Assembly: GCA_035265325.1 (NCBI GenBank)
Contig: DATFOS010000218.1
Location: 1-44,100, forward strand
DNA from: DATCLS01 sp035265325
Lineage (GTDB): Bacteria; Actinomycetota; Acidimicrobiia; Acidimicrobiales; VFJN01
DNA: 44,100 nucleotides
Direction of reading: 5' to 3'
Shown here: piece after piece, positions 8,191-18,680 of the stretch
Position numbering within the stretch: position 1 is the first letter of the stretch
Layout of the letters: each line of letters starts with the position of its first letter
Made by a program: the position numbers and the translations under genes
The notes under the pieces: generated by a model
The model's input: the letters and a program-made list of their open reading frames with translations, nothing else
Database searches by the model: none
Told to the model about the DNA's origin: nothing

Positions 8191-10149
8191 ATGGCGAACG
8201 AGGCACAGTCGGAGACGCTGCTCGGCCTTCTCGCCCGCGAGGCGACAGCGGCCGAGCTCGACGCGCTGGCGGCGCGCCTCCGGCGTTCGGCGACCGCCGG
8301 CGACCCTGCCGCGCTCGACCAGGATCTGGCCCATGCCCTTGCGGTGTGCGAGACCCTGGAGCGCCGGGCGCGGCGCGAGCGTGAGCTCGGTGCGCTGTAC
8401 GAGACCGCGGGCGACCTATCGTCGTTGCGCGACCTCGATCGGGTGCTGGTCGCGATCGTGCGGCGGGCGCGCCAGCTTCTCGGCACCGACGCCGCCTACC
8501 TGACCCTGCTCGACGAGACTCGGGGCGACACCTACATGCGGGTCACCGAGGGCATCCGCACCGACGAGTTCAAGGCCGTCCGCCTCAGCTTGGGCACGGG
8601 GCTCGGGGGCCTCGTCGCGCAGAAGCTGCGCCCGTACTCGACCCCCGACTACCTCACGGACGACCAGTTCGACCACGCGCCCGAGGTCGACCGGGCCGTC
8701 GCGGGCGAGGGCCTCGTCGCGATCCTGGGCGTCCCGCTCGTGGTCGGGCGGCTGGTCATCGGCGTGCTGTTCGCCGCTAACCGCCGCGAGCGACCGTTCG
8801 CCGCCGAGGAGGTTGCGTTGCTCTCGTCGCTCGCGGCCCATGCTGCCATCGCCTTCGAGAACGCGCGGTTGTTCCAGGAGGTACAGGCCGCGAACGAGGA
8901 GCTGATCACGGCCAACGCGGTGATCCGTGCGCACAGCGACCTGGTCGAACAGACGGCGACGCTGCATGAGCGGCTGTCGAAGCTCGTGCTCGAGGGTGGC
9001 GGGATGGGTGACGTGGCCTCGGCGGTCAGCGAGGTGCTGGGCGGCGGGATGCTGGTGGTCGACGCCCGCCACCGGGTGCTGGCCGTCGCGGGCGCAGCCG
9101 ACGACGACCTCGGCCGCACCGCTCGGCAAGAGGGCGTGCTGCCGTCCGGCGGGCCGGAGGCCGCCTCGTTGCGGCGCGCGGTCGACATCGCCCGGTCGAC
9201 CGGCCGTTCGACGCCCGTCGACGCCCGGGAGACGGGCAGGCGGCGGTGGGTCACGCCGGTGCTCGCCGGGGCCGAGCACCTGGGCGCGCTGGTGTCGACC
9301 CACCCCGGGGATGCGAGCGACACCGATCTCCGGGCGCTCGAGCGTGCCGCCCAGGTGACAGCGCTGCTCATGCTCAACGAGCGGTCGATGGCCGAAGCCG
9401 AGCAGCGGGTGCGGGGCGACCTGCTCGACGATCTGCTCGCGGTGCCGCAGCGTGACGCCGGCGGTCTGCGCCGCCGGGCCAGCCTGGTGGGCGTCGACCT
9501 CGACCGCGACCACGTGGTGGTGGTCGCCGGCCCGACGTCGGGCGAGCGGCGGTCGCTCGAGGCCGAGGCCGTGCGCGTGGCGCGGGAGCTGGGCGGGCTG
9601 GCCGCAGCGCGGGAGGGCTCGGTGGTGCTCGTGGTGCCGGGGGGCGACGCGTCGGCGGTCACCGCGGCGGTGGCGGCGCGGCTGGGCCGCGTCTCGCCCG
9701 AACCGCCGACGTGCGGCGGCGCGGGCCCCGCCGCCGGGCCGGGACCGCTGAGCGACGCCCAACGGGAGGCGGTCCGCTGCGTCGGGGTGCTGACCGCGCT
9801 CGACCGTCGCGGCGAGTGGGCCACGGCTGACGAGCTGGGCGTGTACGGGCTGCTGTTCGGCCCGGCCGGGCACGCCCGGCTCGACGGCTTCCTGTCGGCG
9901 ACGATCACGCCGGTGGTGGAGTACGACGCGGCCCACGGCACCGACCTGGTACGCACCCTCGAGACGTTCCTCGACGCCAACGGCAACCTCACCCGCACCG
10001 CCGCCCTCCTGCCGGTGCACATCAACACGCTGCGCCAGCGGCTCGATCGCCTCGACCGCCTGGTCGGCGAGGGGTGGCGCGCGGGAGAGACCCGGTTGCA
10101 GCTCCACCTGGCGCTGCGCCTACGGCGCATCCGCGACGGTGGCGTATAG
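8191..10149 (+). CDS. GAF-domain, PucR/CdaR-type transcriptional regulator
   Basis: This 652-residue protein has three parts. After an N-terminal helical region comes a GAF sensor domain (about 80-232) that ends in the typical HAAIAFENARLFQEV helix leading into a coiled linker. The middle (about 265-560) is a GGDEF-derived CdaR/PucR-like region. The C-terminal PucR helix-turn-helix (about 588-625) reads LETFLDANGNLTRTA followed by HINTLRQRLDRLDRL. Such regulators usually sense a small molecule and control adjacent catabolic genes. The ATG at 8191 is preferred over an upstream GTG because of the GGGGGAG site. It stands directly before the 3-hydroxybutyrate oligomer hydrolase and probably regulates it. 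It stops with TAG. Confidence 0.86.
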   Translation: MANEAQSETLLGLLAREATAAELDALAARLRRSATAGDPAALDQDLAHALAVCETLERRARRERELGALYETAGDLSSLRDLDRVLVAIVRRARQLLGTDAAYLTLLDETRGDTYMRVTEGIRTDEFKAVRLSLGTGLGGLVAQKLRPYSTPDYLTDDQFDHAPEVDRAVAGEGLVAILGVPLVVGRLVIGVLFAANRRERPFAAEEVALLSSLAAHAAIAFENARLFQEVQAANEELITANAVIRAHSDLVEQTATLHERLSKLVLEGGGMGDVASAVSEVLGGGMLVVDARHRVLAVAGAADDDLGRTARQEGVLPSGGPEAASLRRAVDIARSTGRSTPVDARETGRRRWVTPVLAGAEHLGALVSTHPGDASDTDLRALERAAQVTALLMLNERSMAEAEQRVRGDLLDDLLAVPQRDAGGLRRRASLVGVDLDRDHVVVVAGPTSGERRSLEAEAVRVARELGGLAAAREGSVVLVVPGGDASAVTAAVAARLGRVSPEPPTCGGAGPAAGPGPLSDAQREAVRCVGVLTALDRRGEWATADELGVYGLLFGPAGHARLDGFLSATITPVVEYDAAHGTDLVRTLETFLDANGNLTRTAALLPVHINTLRQRLDRLDRLVGEGWRAGETRLQLHLALRLRRIRDGGV

Positions 10150-10179
10150 AGGAAGCCTCCAGCTCCTCGACCGCCAGAC

Positions 10180-10223
10180 CGGAGCAATGCTCCGTAGCAC
10201 GGGTGTGACCCGCGTCATACCGT
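10180..10223 (+). promoter_or_regulatory. Conserved 40-bp element, copy 1, overlapping a 15-bp palindrome
   Basis: Bases 10184-10223 match bases 12505-12544 at 30 of 40 positions. The blocks CTCCGTAG, TGTGAC and CATACCGT keep identical spacing in both copies. A perfect palindrome CGGAGCA-A-TGCTCCG covers 10180-10194. It lies about 200 bases before the hydrolase start and just after the regulator gene. It could be an operator of the PucR-type regulator, or a promoter with TACCGT as its -10. Confidence 0.55.
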
Positions 10224-10419
10224 GCCGGCCGTGGACGCCAGGTCACCGATCGACGACGGCCGACGGGTCGCGGGTGGCGGCTCGGTGCCGTCGCGCCCGC
10301 CCGACGGCGCCGAGCGCCATGCCTGCACCAGGTCCGCGCCTCACCCCGGCCGTGCTCTCGCCGGCGGGCGGTCGATCCGCCACCGCCGGCTGAGCCTCAC
10401 GTCGATCACAGGAGACTCG

Positions 10420-12462
10420 ATGCGACGCCTCCGTTCCCTCCTCGTCCTCGCGCTCGCCGCCACGTTCGTGGCGACCCCCACGCCGGCGTCCGCCGACGAC
10501 CGCCCTCCGCCGCCGTGGGTGCGCGGCGAGATCCGGCGAACCGTCTACGACGGCGAGGCCGACGACCTGCTCACTGCCGGGCTGGGGCGCAGCGGGCTCG
10601 CGTCGCCGGTGCCGCCGCCGTTCGCCGACCCCGCGGCACCCACCGCGGCCGAGCTGCGCCGGCGGGCGATCTACCGGAACTACCGGGCGCTCGTCGACAT
10701 GGGGCCGCAGGCGTTCGGCGTGCTCTACGGCCCGAACGTCACGGCCGACGGCGAGGTCACCTCCGGCGAGGGCCTGGTCGCCGGCGTCGAGTTCGTCGCG
10801 TCCGCGGGCTCGGGCGGCGGCTACGACGAGGTGACGATGATGGTCCAGGTCCCCACCACGTTCGATCCGGAACGGCCGTGCATCGTGACGGGGGCGAGCT
10901 CGGGTTCGCGCGGCGTCTACGGAGCGATCGCGACGTCGGGGGAGTGGGGCCTGAAGCGCGGGTGCGCGGTCGCCTACACCGACAAGGGAACCGGCGTCGG
11001 CGCCCACGACCTCACCGACGACGAGGTGAGCCTGGTCACGGGGGAGCGGGTCGACGCCCGCACCGCCGGGCGCGACTCCAGCTTCACCGCGCCCGTGTCG
11101 CCCGGGCAGCGCGAGGCGTACAGCGCGGCCCATCCACACCGGTTCGCCTGGCAGCATGCCCACTCGGGCCGCAACCCGGAGGCGGACTGGGGACGCGACG
11201 TGCTGCGCTCGGTCGAGCTCGCGTTCCACGTGCTCGACCAGGAGTACGAGCCGGCGATCACGCCGGACACCACGATCGTCATCGCCTCGAGCGTGTCCAA
11301 CGGCGCGGCCGCCGCACTGCGCGCCGCCGAGAGCGATCGGCGCCGTCTGATCGACGCCGTGGCCGTCTCGGAGCCGCAGCTGACGCCCGCCTACGACCCC
11401 GGGGTCACGATCGTGCAGGGCGACGGGGCCCCACTCCGCGACCACAGCCGGCCCCTGTACGACTACGTCTCGCTGGGCAACCTGTTCCAAGGCTGCGCGA
11501 ACCGGGCGCCCGCCAACGCCACCGCGCCCCTGAACACCACCCCGGCGGTGCTCGGCGACGGCCGCTGCGCCTCGCTCGCCGCCGCCGGGCTCGTGTCCGG
11601 CGCGACGGTGAGCGAGCAGGCCGAGCACGCCCAGCGGATCATCAACGACGCGGGGATCCTGGCCGAGCAGAACGCGGTGCAGCCCTCGCACTGGTCCCTC
11701 GCCGTGCCGCAGGGCATCAGCGTCACCTACGCCAACGCCTACGCCCGCGCCTCGGTGGTCGACGGGCTGTGCGGGTACGGCTTCGCCGCCGTGGACGCCG
11801 CCGGTGCGGTACGAGAGCTGGCGCCCGACGAGGACGCCCGCCTGTTCGGCGAGGGCAATGGCATCCCGCCCACCGCCGGGGTCGAGGTCGTCAACGAACG
11901 GTCGGTCGGCGGCGCGCGCCGCGACCTGGTCTCCACGTCGCCGAGCACCGGGATGCAGGACCAGAACCTCGACGGGGCCCGGTGCCTCCGCTCACTGTGG
12001 GACGGCGGCGCACTCGAGCGGAGCATCGACGACGTCCTGGCGACGGCCGACCTCGACGGGCGGCCGGCCGTGATCGTCACGGGTCGCGCCGACGGCATCG
12101 TCGCCCCCAACCACGCCTCGCGCCCCTACTACGCCCGCAACCAGAGGGTCGAGGGTGACGGGAGCGGCCTGCGCTACTACGAGGTGCTCAACGCCCAGCA
12201 CCTGGACACGCTCAACTCGCTCCCGGGCTTCGACACGCGCTACGTCCCGCTGCACCACTACTTCATCGCGGCGCTCGACCTCGTGTACGGGCACCTGGCC
12301 GAGGGGTCCCCGCTGCCGGGCAGCCAGGTGGTGCGGGCAACGCCGCGGGTGGGCGGGGCGACCGAGGCGTTCACCGACGCCAACCTGCCGCCGATCGCGC
12401 AGACGCCGGGAGGCGACGCGGCGATCGCGTTCGACGGCGCTCAGCTCACGATCCCGGACTGA
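10420..12462 (+). CDS. Secreted D-(-)-3-hydroxybutyrate oligomer hydrolase
   Basis: This 680-residue protein belongs to the 3-hydroxybutyrate oligomer hydrolase family, whose members cleave short oligomers of 3-hydroxybutyrate (products of polyhydroxybutyrate breakdown) to monomers. The N-terminus is a signal peptide: MRRLRS, a hydrophobic core LLVLALAATFVA, and a probable ASA cleavage site after residue 25, so it acts outside the membrane. The nucleophile is probably Ser293 in the ASSVSNGAAAAL segment, and the C-terminal NAQHLDTLNSLPGFD and VPLHHYF segments are characteristic. AGGAGA at 10410-10415 fixes the ATG at 10420; the longer frame from 10222 lacks a signal peptide. It lies between its likely regulator and the importer operon. 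An activity on other hydroxyalkanoate or aromatic esters is possible. Confidence 0.87.
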   Translation: MRRLRSLLVLALAATFVATPTPASADDRPPPPWVRGEIRRTVYDGEADDLLTAGLGRSGLASPVPPPFADPAAPTAAELRRRAIYRNYRALVDMGPQAFGVLYGPNVTADGEVTSGEGLVAGVEFVASAGSGGGYDEVTMMVQVPTTFDPERPCIVTGASSGSRGVYGAIATSGEWGLKRGCAVAYTDKGTGVGAHDLTDDEVSLVTGERVDARTAGRDSSFTAPVSPGQREAYSAAHPHRFAWQHAHSGRNPEADWGRDVLRSVELAFHVLDQEYEPAITPDTTIVIASSVSNGAAAALRAAESDRRRLIDAVAVSEPQLTPAYDPGVTIVQGDGAPLRDHSRPLYDYVSLGNLFQGCANRAPANATAPLNTTPAVLGDGRCASLAAAGLVSGATVSEQAEHAQRIINDAGILAEQNAVQPSHWSLAVPQGISVTYANAYARASVVDGLCGYGFAAVDAAGAVRELAPDEDARLFGEGNGIPPTAGVEVVNERSVGGARRDLVSTSPSTGMQDQNLDGARCLRSLWDGGALERSIDDVLATADLDGRPAVIVTGRADGIVAPNHASRPYYARNQRVEGDGSGLRYYEVLNAQHLDTLNSLPGFDTRYVPLHHYFIAALDLVYGHLAEGSPLPGSQVVRATPRVGGATEAFTDANLPPIAQTPGGDAAIAFDGAQLTIPD

Positions 12463-12504
12463 CGGTACGGATGAGATCCACATACGTGGCCCGCTGATTA
12501 GGTC

Positions 12505-12544
12505 GCACATCTCCGTAGAACGCCTGTGACGCCAGCCATACCGT
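12505..12544 (+). promoter_or_regulatory. Conserved 40-bp element, copy 2, upstream of the importer operon
   Basis: This is the second copy of the element at 10184-10223, with the blocks CTCCGTAG (12511-12518), TGTGAC (12525-12530) and CATACCGT (12537-12544). The outer blocks start 26 bp apart in both copies. It ends 26 bases before the ATG of the substrate-binding protein, where an operator or promoter would be expected. Confidence 0.55.
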
Positions 12545-12570
12545 CAGACAACACCATGAGGGGAACAGAG

Positions 12571-13797
12571 ATGACAGACATCACCACAGGGCGCCGCTCC
12601 CTGAGGCGCCGCCGTTTGCCAGGCATCCTTCTGCTCGTCGTAGCGCTCGCGGGCGCCGCGTGCAGCCGTTCGGACGACAACGCGGACAACGCCACCGCCA
12701 ACGGCGCCGCCGACGAAGGCGGCGCCAGCGGGGAGCCCATCCGCATCGGCGTGCCCGGCGCGTTCAGCGGACCGTCCGGACCGCTCGGCGAGGCCGTCGA
12801 GCGCGGCCTCGAGCTCAAGGCGAACGAGATCAACGAGGCGGGCGGGTTGCTCGACGGGAGGCCGATCGAGCTGGTCTACCGCGACCACGAGGCCAATCCC
12901 GACAAGGGCATCACGAACATGCGCGAGCTCCTCGAGCGCGAGCAGGTCGTGGCGCTCGTCGGGGAGACGAGCTCCGGCGTGGCGCTCGCCGAGGCGCCGA
13001 TCGTGAACCAGGCGGGGATCCCATGGGTGATCACCGTGTCCACGGGGACCCTGGTCACGGAGCAGCCCGATCCCAACGCGGTCTACCGGGTGAGCCTGGT
13101 CGACAAGGACCAGACGGAGGTCGCGCTGGCGGCGGCCACCGAGCAGTACGACGACATCGCGCTCCTCACCGACACGTCGGGCTACGGCCAAGGCGGCCTG
13201 ACCGACTTGCTCGCGGCGATGGAGGAGCAGGGCATCGAGCCCGTTGCCAACGAGACGTACGCGGTCGGCGACACCGACATGACCCCCCAGGTCTCGAGCA
13301 TCCAGGCGTCGGGGGCCGACGTCATCATCAACTGGGGCCTCGGGCCCGAGGCGGCACAGATCCGCCGGGCCATGGACCAGGTCGGCCTGAACATCCCCAT
13401 GATCGGTTCGTGGGGCCTGTCGATGCCCAACTACATGGAGCTGGCCGGCGAGCTGGCCGAGGGCACGTTCGTGGTGCAGGCCTTCTCGTTCGACCAGGAC
13501 GACCCGCAGGTCGCCGAGGTGCGCGGCGCCTACGAGGCCGAGTTCGGCACCGACCGGGTGTCCTTCCCCAACGGCGTGGCCAACTCGTACGACGGCCTGG
13601 GCCTGCTGGCCGCCGCCATCGAGGAGGCGGGCTCGACCGATCCCGAGGCGATCACCGAGGCGCTCGGGACGGTCAGCTACGACGGCCTCATCAAGGACTA
13701 CCAGCAGCCGTGGGCGGACTCCCGCGAGGCGCTCGGTAGCGACGACATGTTCCTCACGGTCATCGAGCAGGGCGACTTCGTGCGGGTCGAGGGCTGA
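12571..13797 (+). CDS. Branched-chain-type ABC transporter substrate-binding lipoprotein
   Basis: This 408-residue protein is a periplasmic-binding-protein type 1 fold receptor of the LivJ/LivK (Peripla_BP_6) family, which also includes receptors for aromatic acids, amides and urea. It begins with a basic n-region, a hydrophobic stretch and the lipobox LAGAAC with Cys31, so it is a membrane-anchored lipoprotein. IRIGVPGAFSGPSGPLG is the classic first ligand-binding strand and loop, followed by EINEAGGLLDGRPIELVYRD. The ATG at 12571 lies behind GAGGGGA; an in-frame ATG at 12556 is also possible. It is the first gene of a Liv-type operon. The ligand is not predictable, but the adjacent hydrolase suggests a hydroxy acid. 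Confidence 0.9.
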   Translation: MTDITTGRRSLRRRRLPGILLLVVALAGAACSRSDDNADNATANGAADEGGASGEPIRIGVPGAFSGPSGPLGEAVERGLELKANEINEAGGLLDGRPIELVYRDHEANPDKGITNMRELLEREQVVALVGETSSGVALAEAPIVNQAGIPWVITVSTGTLVTEQPDPNAVYRVSLVDKDQTEVALAAATEQYDDIALLTDTSGYGQGGLTDLLAAMEEQGIEPVANETYAVGDTDMTPQVSSIQASGADVIINWGLGPEAAQIRRAMDQVGLNIPMIGSWGLSMPNYMELAGELAEGTFVVQAFSFDQDDPQVAEVRGAYEAEFGTDRVSFPNGVANSYDGLGLLAAAIEEAGSTDPEAITEALGTVSYDGLIKDYQQPWADSREALGSDDMFLTVIEQGDFVRVEG

Positions 13798-13800
13798 GCG

Positions 13801-14670
13801 ATGCTCCAGGTCCTCGCCAGCGGCGTCGCCCTCGGGAGCATCTACGCCCTCGTGGCGCTCGGGTTCTCCATGACCTGGGTGACGACGCAGACGCTCAACT
13901 TCGCCCAGGGCGAGCTGGTGATGGTGGGGGCCTTCGTCGGCCTGGTGCTGCACGTCGACCGGGGGTGGCCGCTGTTGGCGGCCGCCCTCGCGTCGATCGT
14001 GATCGTCGCCCTCCTGGCCGTCGTCATCCAGCAGGTGGCGGTGGCGCCCTTCGCCAAGGGGGTCACGTCGATCGGCTGGATCCTGTCGACGGTCGCGGTG
14101 TCGATCATGCTGCGCAACCTCGGCGAGCTGGCCTGGGGGCGGGAGGCCCGCAGGTTCCCGTCGCCGGTCGGTGAGAGCCTCGTCGAGACCGTGGGGATCC
14201 GGCTCCAGCCCCAACAGCTGCTGATCATGGCCGCGCTGGTCGTAATCGTCGGGCTGTTGTCCGTCTTCCTGGGGCGCTCGCTGTGGGGCAAGGCCCTCGA
14301 GGCGGTGGCGCAGAACCGCGACGCCGCTGCCCTCGCAGGCATTCCTCCCGCCGTCATCGCCGCACTGGCGTACGCCATCTCCGGCGGCTTGGCCGCAGCG
14401 GCGGGCATCCTGCTCGCACCCGTCACGTTCGTGTCGGCCCACATGGGGCTCAGCCTCGTGATCAAGTCGTTCGCGGTGGCGGTCGTCGCCGGCCTCGCCT
14501 CGTTCCGGGGCATCGTCCTCGCCGGCATCGCCTTCGGGATGGCCGAGGCGCTGGTCGCCCGGTACCTGGGGCCGGAGTACCGCGACATCTTCGGCCTGGT
14601 GCTGATCGTCGCCGTCCTCGCCGTCCGGCCCACCGGCATCTTCGGCATCCGGAAGGTGGTCAAGGTATGA
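13801..14670 (+). CDS. Branched-chain-type ABC transporter permease (LivH family)
   Basis: This 289-residue integral membrane protein is the LivH-type permease of the importer. The N-terminal LASGVALGSIYALVALGFSM segment followed by NFAQGELVMVGAF is the family signature, and about eight hydrophobic helices follow. The conserved cytoplasmic loop AVAQNRDAAALAGI contacts the ATPase subunit. It starts three bases after the binding-protein stop and overlaps the next gene by four bases (ATGA), so translation is tightly coupled. Confidence 0.92.
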   Translation: MLQVLASGVALGSIYALVALGFSMTWVTTQTLNFAQGELVMVGAFVGLVLHVDRGWPLLAAALASIVIVALLAVVIQQVAVAPFAKGVTSIGWILSTVAVSIMLRNLGELAWGREARRFPSPVGESLVETVGIRLQPQQLLIMAALVVIVGLLSVFLGRSLWGKALEAVAQNRDAAALAGIPPAVIAALAYAISGGLAAAAGILLAPVTFVSAHMGLSLVIKSFAVAVVAGLASFRGIVLAGIAFGMAEALVARYLGPEYRDIFGLVLIVAVLAVRPTGIFGIRKVVKV

Positions 14671-16536
14671 GCGCGATGGCACGGGGCGGCGTCGTGGCGC
14701 GCCGCCTCCAGGAGCCGCTCGGTCTGGTGGCCGTGCTCGCAGTCGGCAGCTCGGTGGTGTGGTGGTACGGGCTGAGCGCCTACAACAGCCGGATCGTCGC
14801 CGTCATGGGCCTCTCGATCGTCGTGGCCGCGGGTCTCAACCTGCTGACCGGGGTCGCCGGACAGCTCTCGCTCGGCCACGCCGGCTTCTACGCGGTCGGG
14901 GCGTACACGACCGCGATGCTGGTCGTCGATCACGATTGGCCCCTGCTGGCCACCGTGCCCGTGGCAGCCGTGCTGTGCGCCGCGTTGGGACTGTTGCTGG
15001 CCGCCCCGGCGCTGCGCGTCCAAGGCCCGTACCTGGCCATGGTCACGATCGCCTTCGGCCTCATCGTGCACGACATCGCCGTCGAGTTCCCCGACGTCAC
15101 CAACGGCCCGGCCGGGCTGTTCCCGATCGCGCTGCCGAGGATCGCGGGGCGGGAGCTGACCCTCGAGGAGCTCAACTACCTCATCGTCGCCGTGGTGGCG
15201 CTCACGATGTACACCACGTCGTCGCTCATCCGCAGCCGGTGGGGCCGCACGCTGCGGGCCGTCCACGGCAACGAGCTGGCGGCCGGCAGCCTCGGCATCC
15301 CCGTGGTGCGGGTCAAGAGGCTCGCCTTCGTGATCTCCGCTGTGTACGCGGGGGTCGCCGGCTCGCTGTTCGCCGCGGTCAACGGCTTCGTGAACCCGGA
15401 CCCGTTCACCCTCGAGCTGTCGATCCTGTTCCTCGTGATGGTGATCATCGGCGGCGCCGGCAGCGTGTGGGGCCCGGTGTTCGGTGCCGTGGCGCTCACC
15501 CTGCTCGACCGGCGCCTGTCCAGCCTGGCGGACTACCGGCTGCTGGTCTACGGCGGCCTGTTGCTGCTGGCCCTCTACGTCGTGCCCGACGGGATCGTCG
15601 GCACGGTACGGGGCCGCCTCCGGCGGTTCGGGCGAGCGCCGAGCACCGCCGTCGCGGCGGTCGAACCATGGGATCCCGACCTCGGGCCCGATGCGGCTCG
15701 CCCGACCCCCGCGGGTGACGGCCCCCTCCTCGAGGCGCGGCACCTGAGCAAGAGCTTCGCCGGCCTCCGGGCGGTGGACGACGTGAGCTTCGCCGTCGAG
15801 CGGGGTCGGATCCACGCCATCGTCGGGCCCAACGGCGCCGGCAAGACGACGCTCCTCAACCTGATCTCCGGGGTGGAGCGCCCGACCACCGGGGACGTCC
15901 TGCTGGCGGGTGCGCCTCTCGCCGGCCGGCCGACCCACGAGATCGCCCGGGAGGGTGTCGCCCGCACGTTCCAGAACCTGGCGCTGTTCGCCGACTTGAC
16001 CGCCCTCGACAACGTGCTGATCGGGCTCCACCTGCGGGCGGGCGCCTCGGTCCCGCAGGCGCTGGCCCGCACGCCGGCCGTCTACCGCGAGGAGCAGGCC
16101 CTGCGGGACGAGGCGCTCGCGCTGCTCGCCTTCGTGGGCCTGGCCGGCGACGCCGGCACGAGGGCCGGCGACCTGCCGCAGGGGCACCAGCGGCTGCTCG
16201 AGATCGCGCGCGCCGTCGCCTCCCGGCCCCGCCTGTTGCTGCTCGACGAGCCGGCCGCCGGGCTCAACCACACCGAGATCGACGCGCTGGGTGCGCTCGT
16301 CTCCCGGCTGCGCGACGCGGGCATGACGGTGCTGTTCATCGAGCACCACATGGACCTGGTGATGCGGTTGTCCGATCGGGTCACCGTTCTCGACTACGGC
16401 CGCGTGCTCGCCGAGGGGACCCCGGCAGAGGTGCAGAGCGACGCGGCCGTGGTCGAGGCCTACCTGGGCACCGCCGCGAGCCCCACACCGCGCCCGGAGC
16501 GCGGCGCCGCGGAGCACCAGACGAAGGAGATCATCG

Positions 16537-16550
<14 letters not shown>
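14667..16550 (+). CDS. Fused LivM permease and LivG ATPase of the importer
   Basis: This 627-residue protein joins two subunits that are usually separate. Residues 1 to about 320 are a LivM-type permease (AAGLNLLTGVAGQLSLGHAGFY signature; AVHGNELAAGSLGI coupling loop). After a Pro/Ala-rich linker (about 325-352) comes a LivG-type ATPase (about 353-605). Its Walker A GPNGAGKTT is near 387, the signature motif is LPQGHQRLLEIARAV instead of LSGGQ, as in LivG proteins, and Walker B is LLLLDEPAAGLNHTE. Such fusions are known in actinobacteria and other groups. It starts inside the stop of the previous gene and overlaps the next by 14 bases. Confidence 0.92.
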
Positions 16551-17294
<744 letters not shown>

Positions 17295-17298
<4 letters not shown>

Positions 17299-18227
17299 GA
17301 GCGCTCGTGACCGGTGGCACCGGGTTCGTCGGGCAGGCGCTCAGCGCAGAGCTCGCGGCGCAGGGCGCGACCGTGACGCTCGCCGACGTGCGGACCGACG
17401 GGCCCCCACCGGAATTCGAGGCCACGGTCGCCCGCGCCGACCTGTCGTCGTGGGCCGAGACGATGCGGTTGGTGAAGCAGGCGCGCCCGGAGGTCGTCTT
17501 CCACACGGCGGCGTTGCTGTCGGCGGCGGCCGAGAACGTGCCCCTGGCGGCGTACCAGGCCAACACCGCGGGGGCGTTCAACGTCCTCGAGGCGGCGGTG
17601 CTCTTCGACGTGCCGAAGGTCGTGTTCCTGTCCAGCATCGCCAGCTACGGGCCCGGGGTCGCCGAGGTCGTCGACGAGGATGTCGCCCAGCGGCCGGTCA
17701 CCATGTACGGCATCACCAAGGTCACGGGCGAGCTGCTCGGCGAGTACTACGCGCGGCGGTTCGGCGTCGACTTCCGGACCGGCCGCTATCCGTCGATCAT
17801 CGGTCCCGGGCGGGGCGGGGGAGGGGCGTCGGCCTACTCGTCGGCGATGATCGAGGAGCCGGCGTGGGGGCGGCCGTATGCGGTGCCCGTGCCTCCCGGG
17901 ACGGTGATGCCGCTGCTCTACATCGACGACGCGGTCCGTTCGCTCGTCGACCTCGCGGCGGCGCCGGCGTCGCAGCTCTCGCGCCGCACGTACGGGATCG
18001 GTGGGTTCTCGCCGACGGCCGACGAGATCGCCGCCGCCGTGCGCACCCAGGTCCCGGGCGCCCGCGTCGGCTTCGACCCCGATCCGGAGACCACCGCGAT
18101 CGTGGAGAGCTGGCCGCAGGTCCTGTCCGGCGCCGCGGCCGGTGCGGACTGGGGTTGGAAGCCGCGCTACCTGCTCGACGACACGGTCCGCGACTTCGTC
18201 TCGCGGGTGCGGACAACCCGGGCATGA
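17295..18227 (+). CDS. NAD-dependent epimerase/dehydratase family protein
   Basis: This 310-residue protein is an extended short-chain dehydrogenase. The N-terminal VTGGTGFVGQALSAEL segment is the Rossmann nucleotide-binding motif, the catalytic tyrosine and lysine are in MYGITKVTGE, and the serine region is FLSSIASYGPG. The RYPSIIGPGRGGGG and LLYIDDAVRSLVDL segments resemble nucleotide-sugar epimerases and bacterial short-chain L-threonine dehydrogenases. It overlaps the LivF gene by four bases, so it is probably part of the importer operon and may oxidise or isomerise the imported compound. The substrate is unknown. Confidence 0.85.
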
Positions 18228-18234
18228 TCTTTCA

Positions 18235-18256
18235 CCGCCGGCTGAACGTCCGGCGG
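18235..18256 (+). terminator. Weak hairpin after the epimerase
   Basis: CCGCCGG and CCGGCGG form a 7-bp stem around an 8-base loop immediately after the epimerase stop. There is no T-run. It may end or attenuate the importer transcript before the crotonase remnant. Confidence 0.3.
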
Positions 18257-18352
18257 CGGGGGCGGTCGGGCAACTCGAACATCTTCGGCGTCCGCAGCTA
18301 CGGCGCGTGAATCCGGCGGCGCAGGCCCGGGGAGGCGTGGCAGCCTGACCTG

Positions 18353-18676
18353 ATGTCGGATCTGACCGCCGAGACTGTCGGGCACGTGCGGGTGGTGCGG
18401 CTCGATCGCCCGGGCCGCGGCCTCGTCTCGGAGGTCGTCCCCGCCGATCAGCTCGATGAACGGCTCTTGGAGTTCTGCCAAGCCGTCGCCGCCCAGGCGC
18501 CGCTCGGGGTGCGGCGCACGAAGCGCCTGGTCGCCAGAACGCCATTGATCACCGACGTCGACGCGCGCATGACCGATGAGATCCGCAACGCGCTGGCAGG
18601 TCTTGGCAGCGAGGACGGGCAGGAGGCTGTGCAGGCGATCATCGAGAAGCGCAGGCCAGAGTTCCGCGGGCGTTGA
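18353..18676 (+). pseudogene. Enoyl-CoA hydratase/isomerase remnant with its core deleted
   Basis: This 107-residue frame joins the first about 20 residues of a crotonase (TAETVGHVRVVRLDRP) directly to its last about 85 (GLVSEVVPADQLDERLLEF, then APLGVRRTKRLV and the terminal EAVQAIIEKRRPEFRGR). A full member has about 260 residues, so roughly 150 are missing, including the oxyanion-hole strands and the catalytic glutamates. The deletion is in frame, so the gene still reads from ATG to TGA. A CAGCCT box six bases before the ATG could give a leaderless transcript. Four bases later the thioesterase begins. It cannot be a normal hydratase; it may only provide translational coupling. Confidence 0.72.
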
Positions 18677-18680
18677 CGCT

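Noticed and set aside
8416..10107. Long minus-strand frames opposite the GAF/PucR regulator
   Set aside because: They are His/Arg/Gly-rich with no motif, typical antisense shadows in high-GC DNA.
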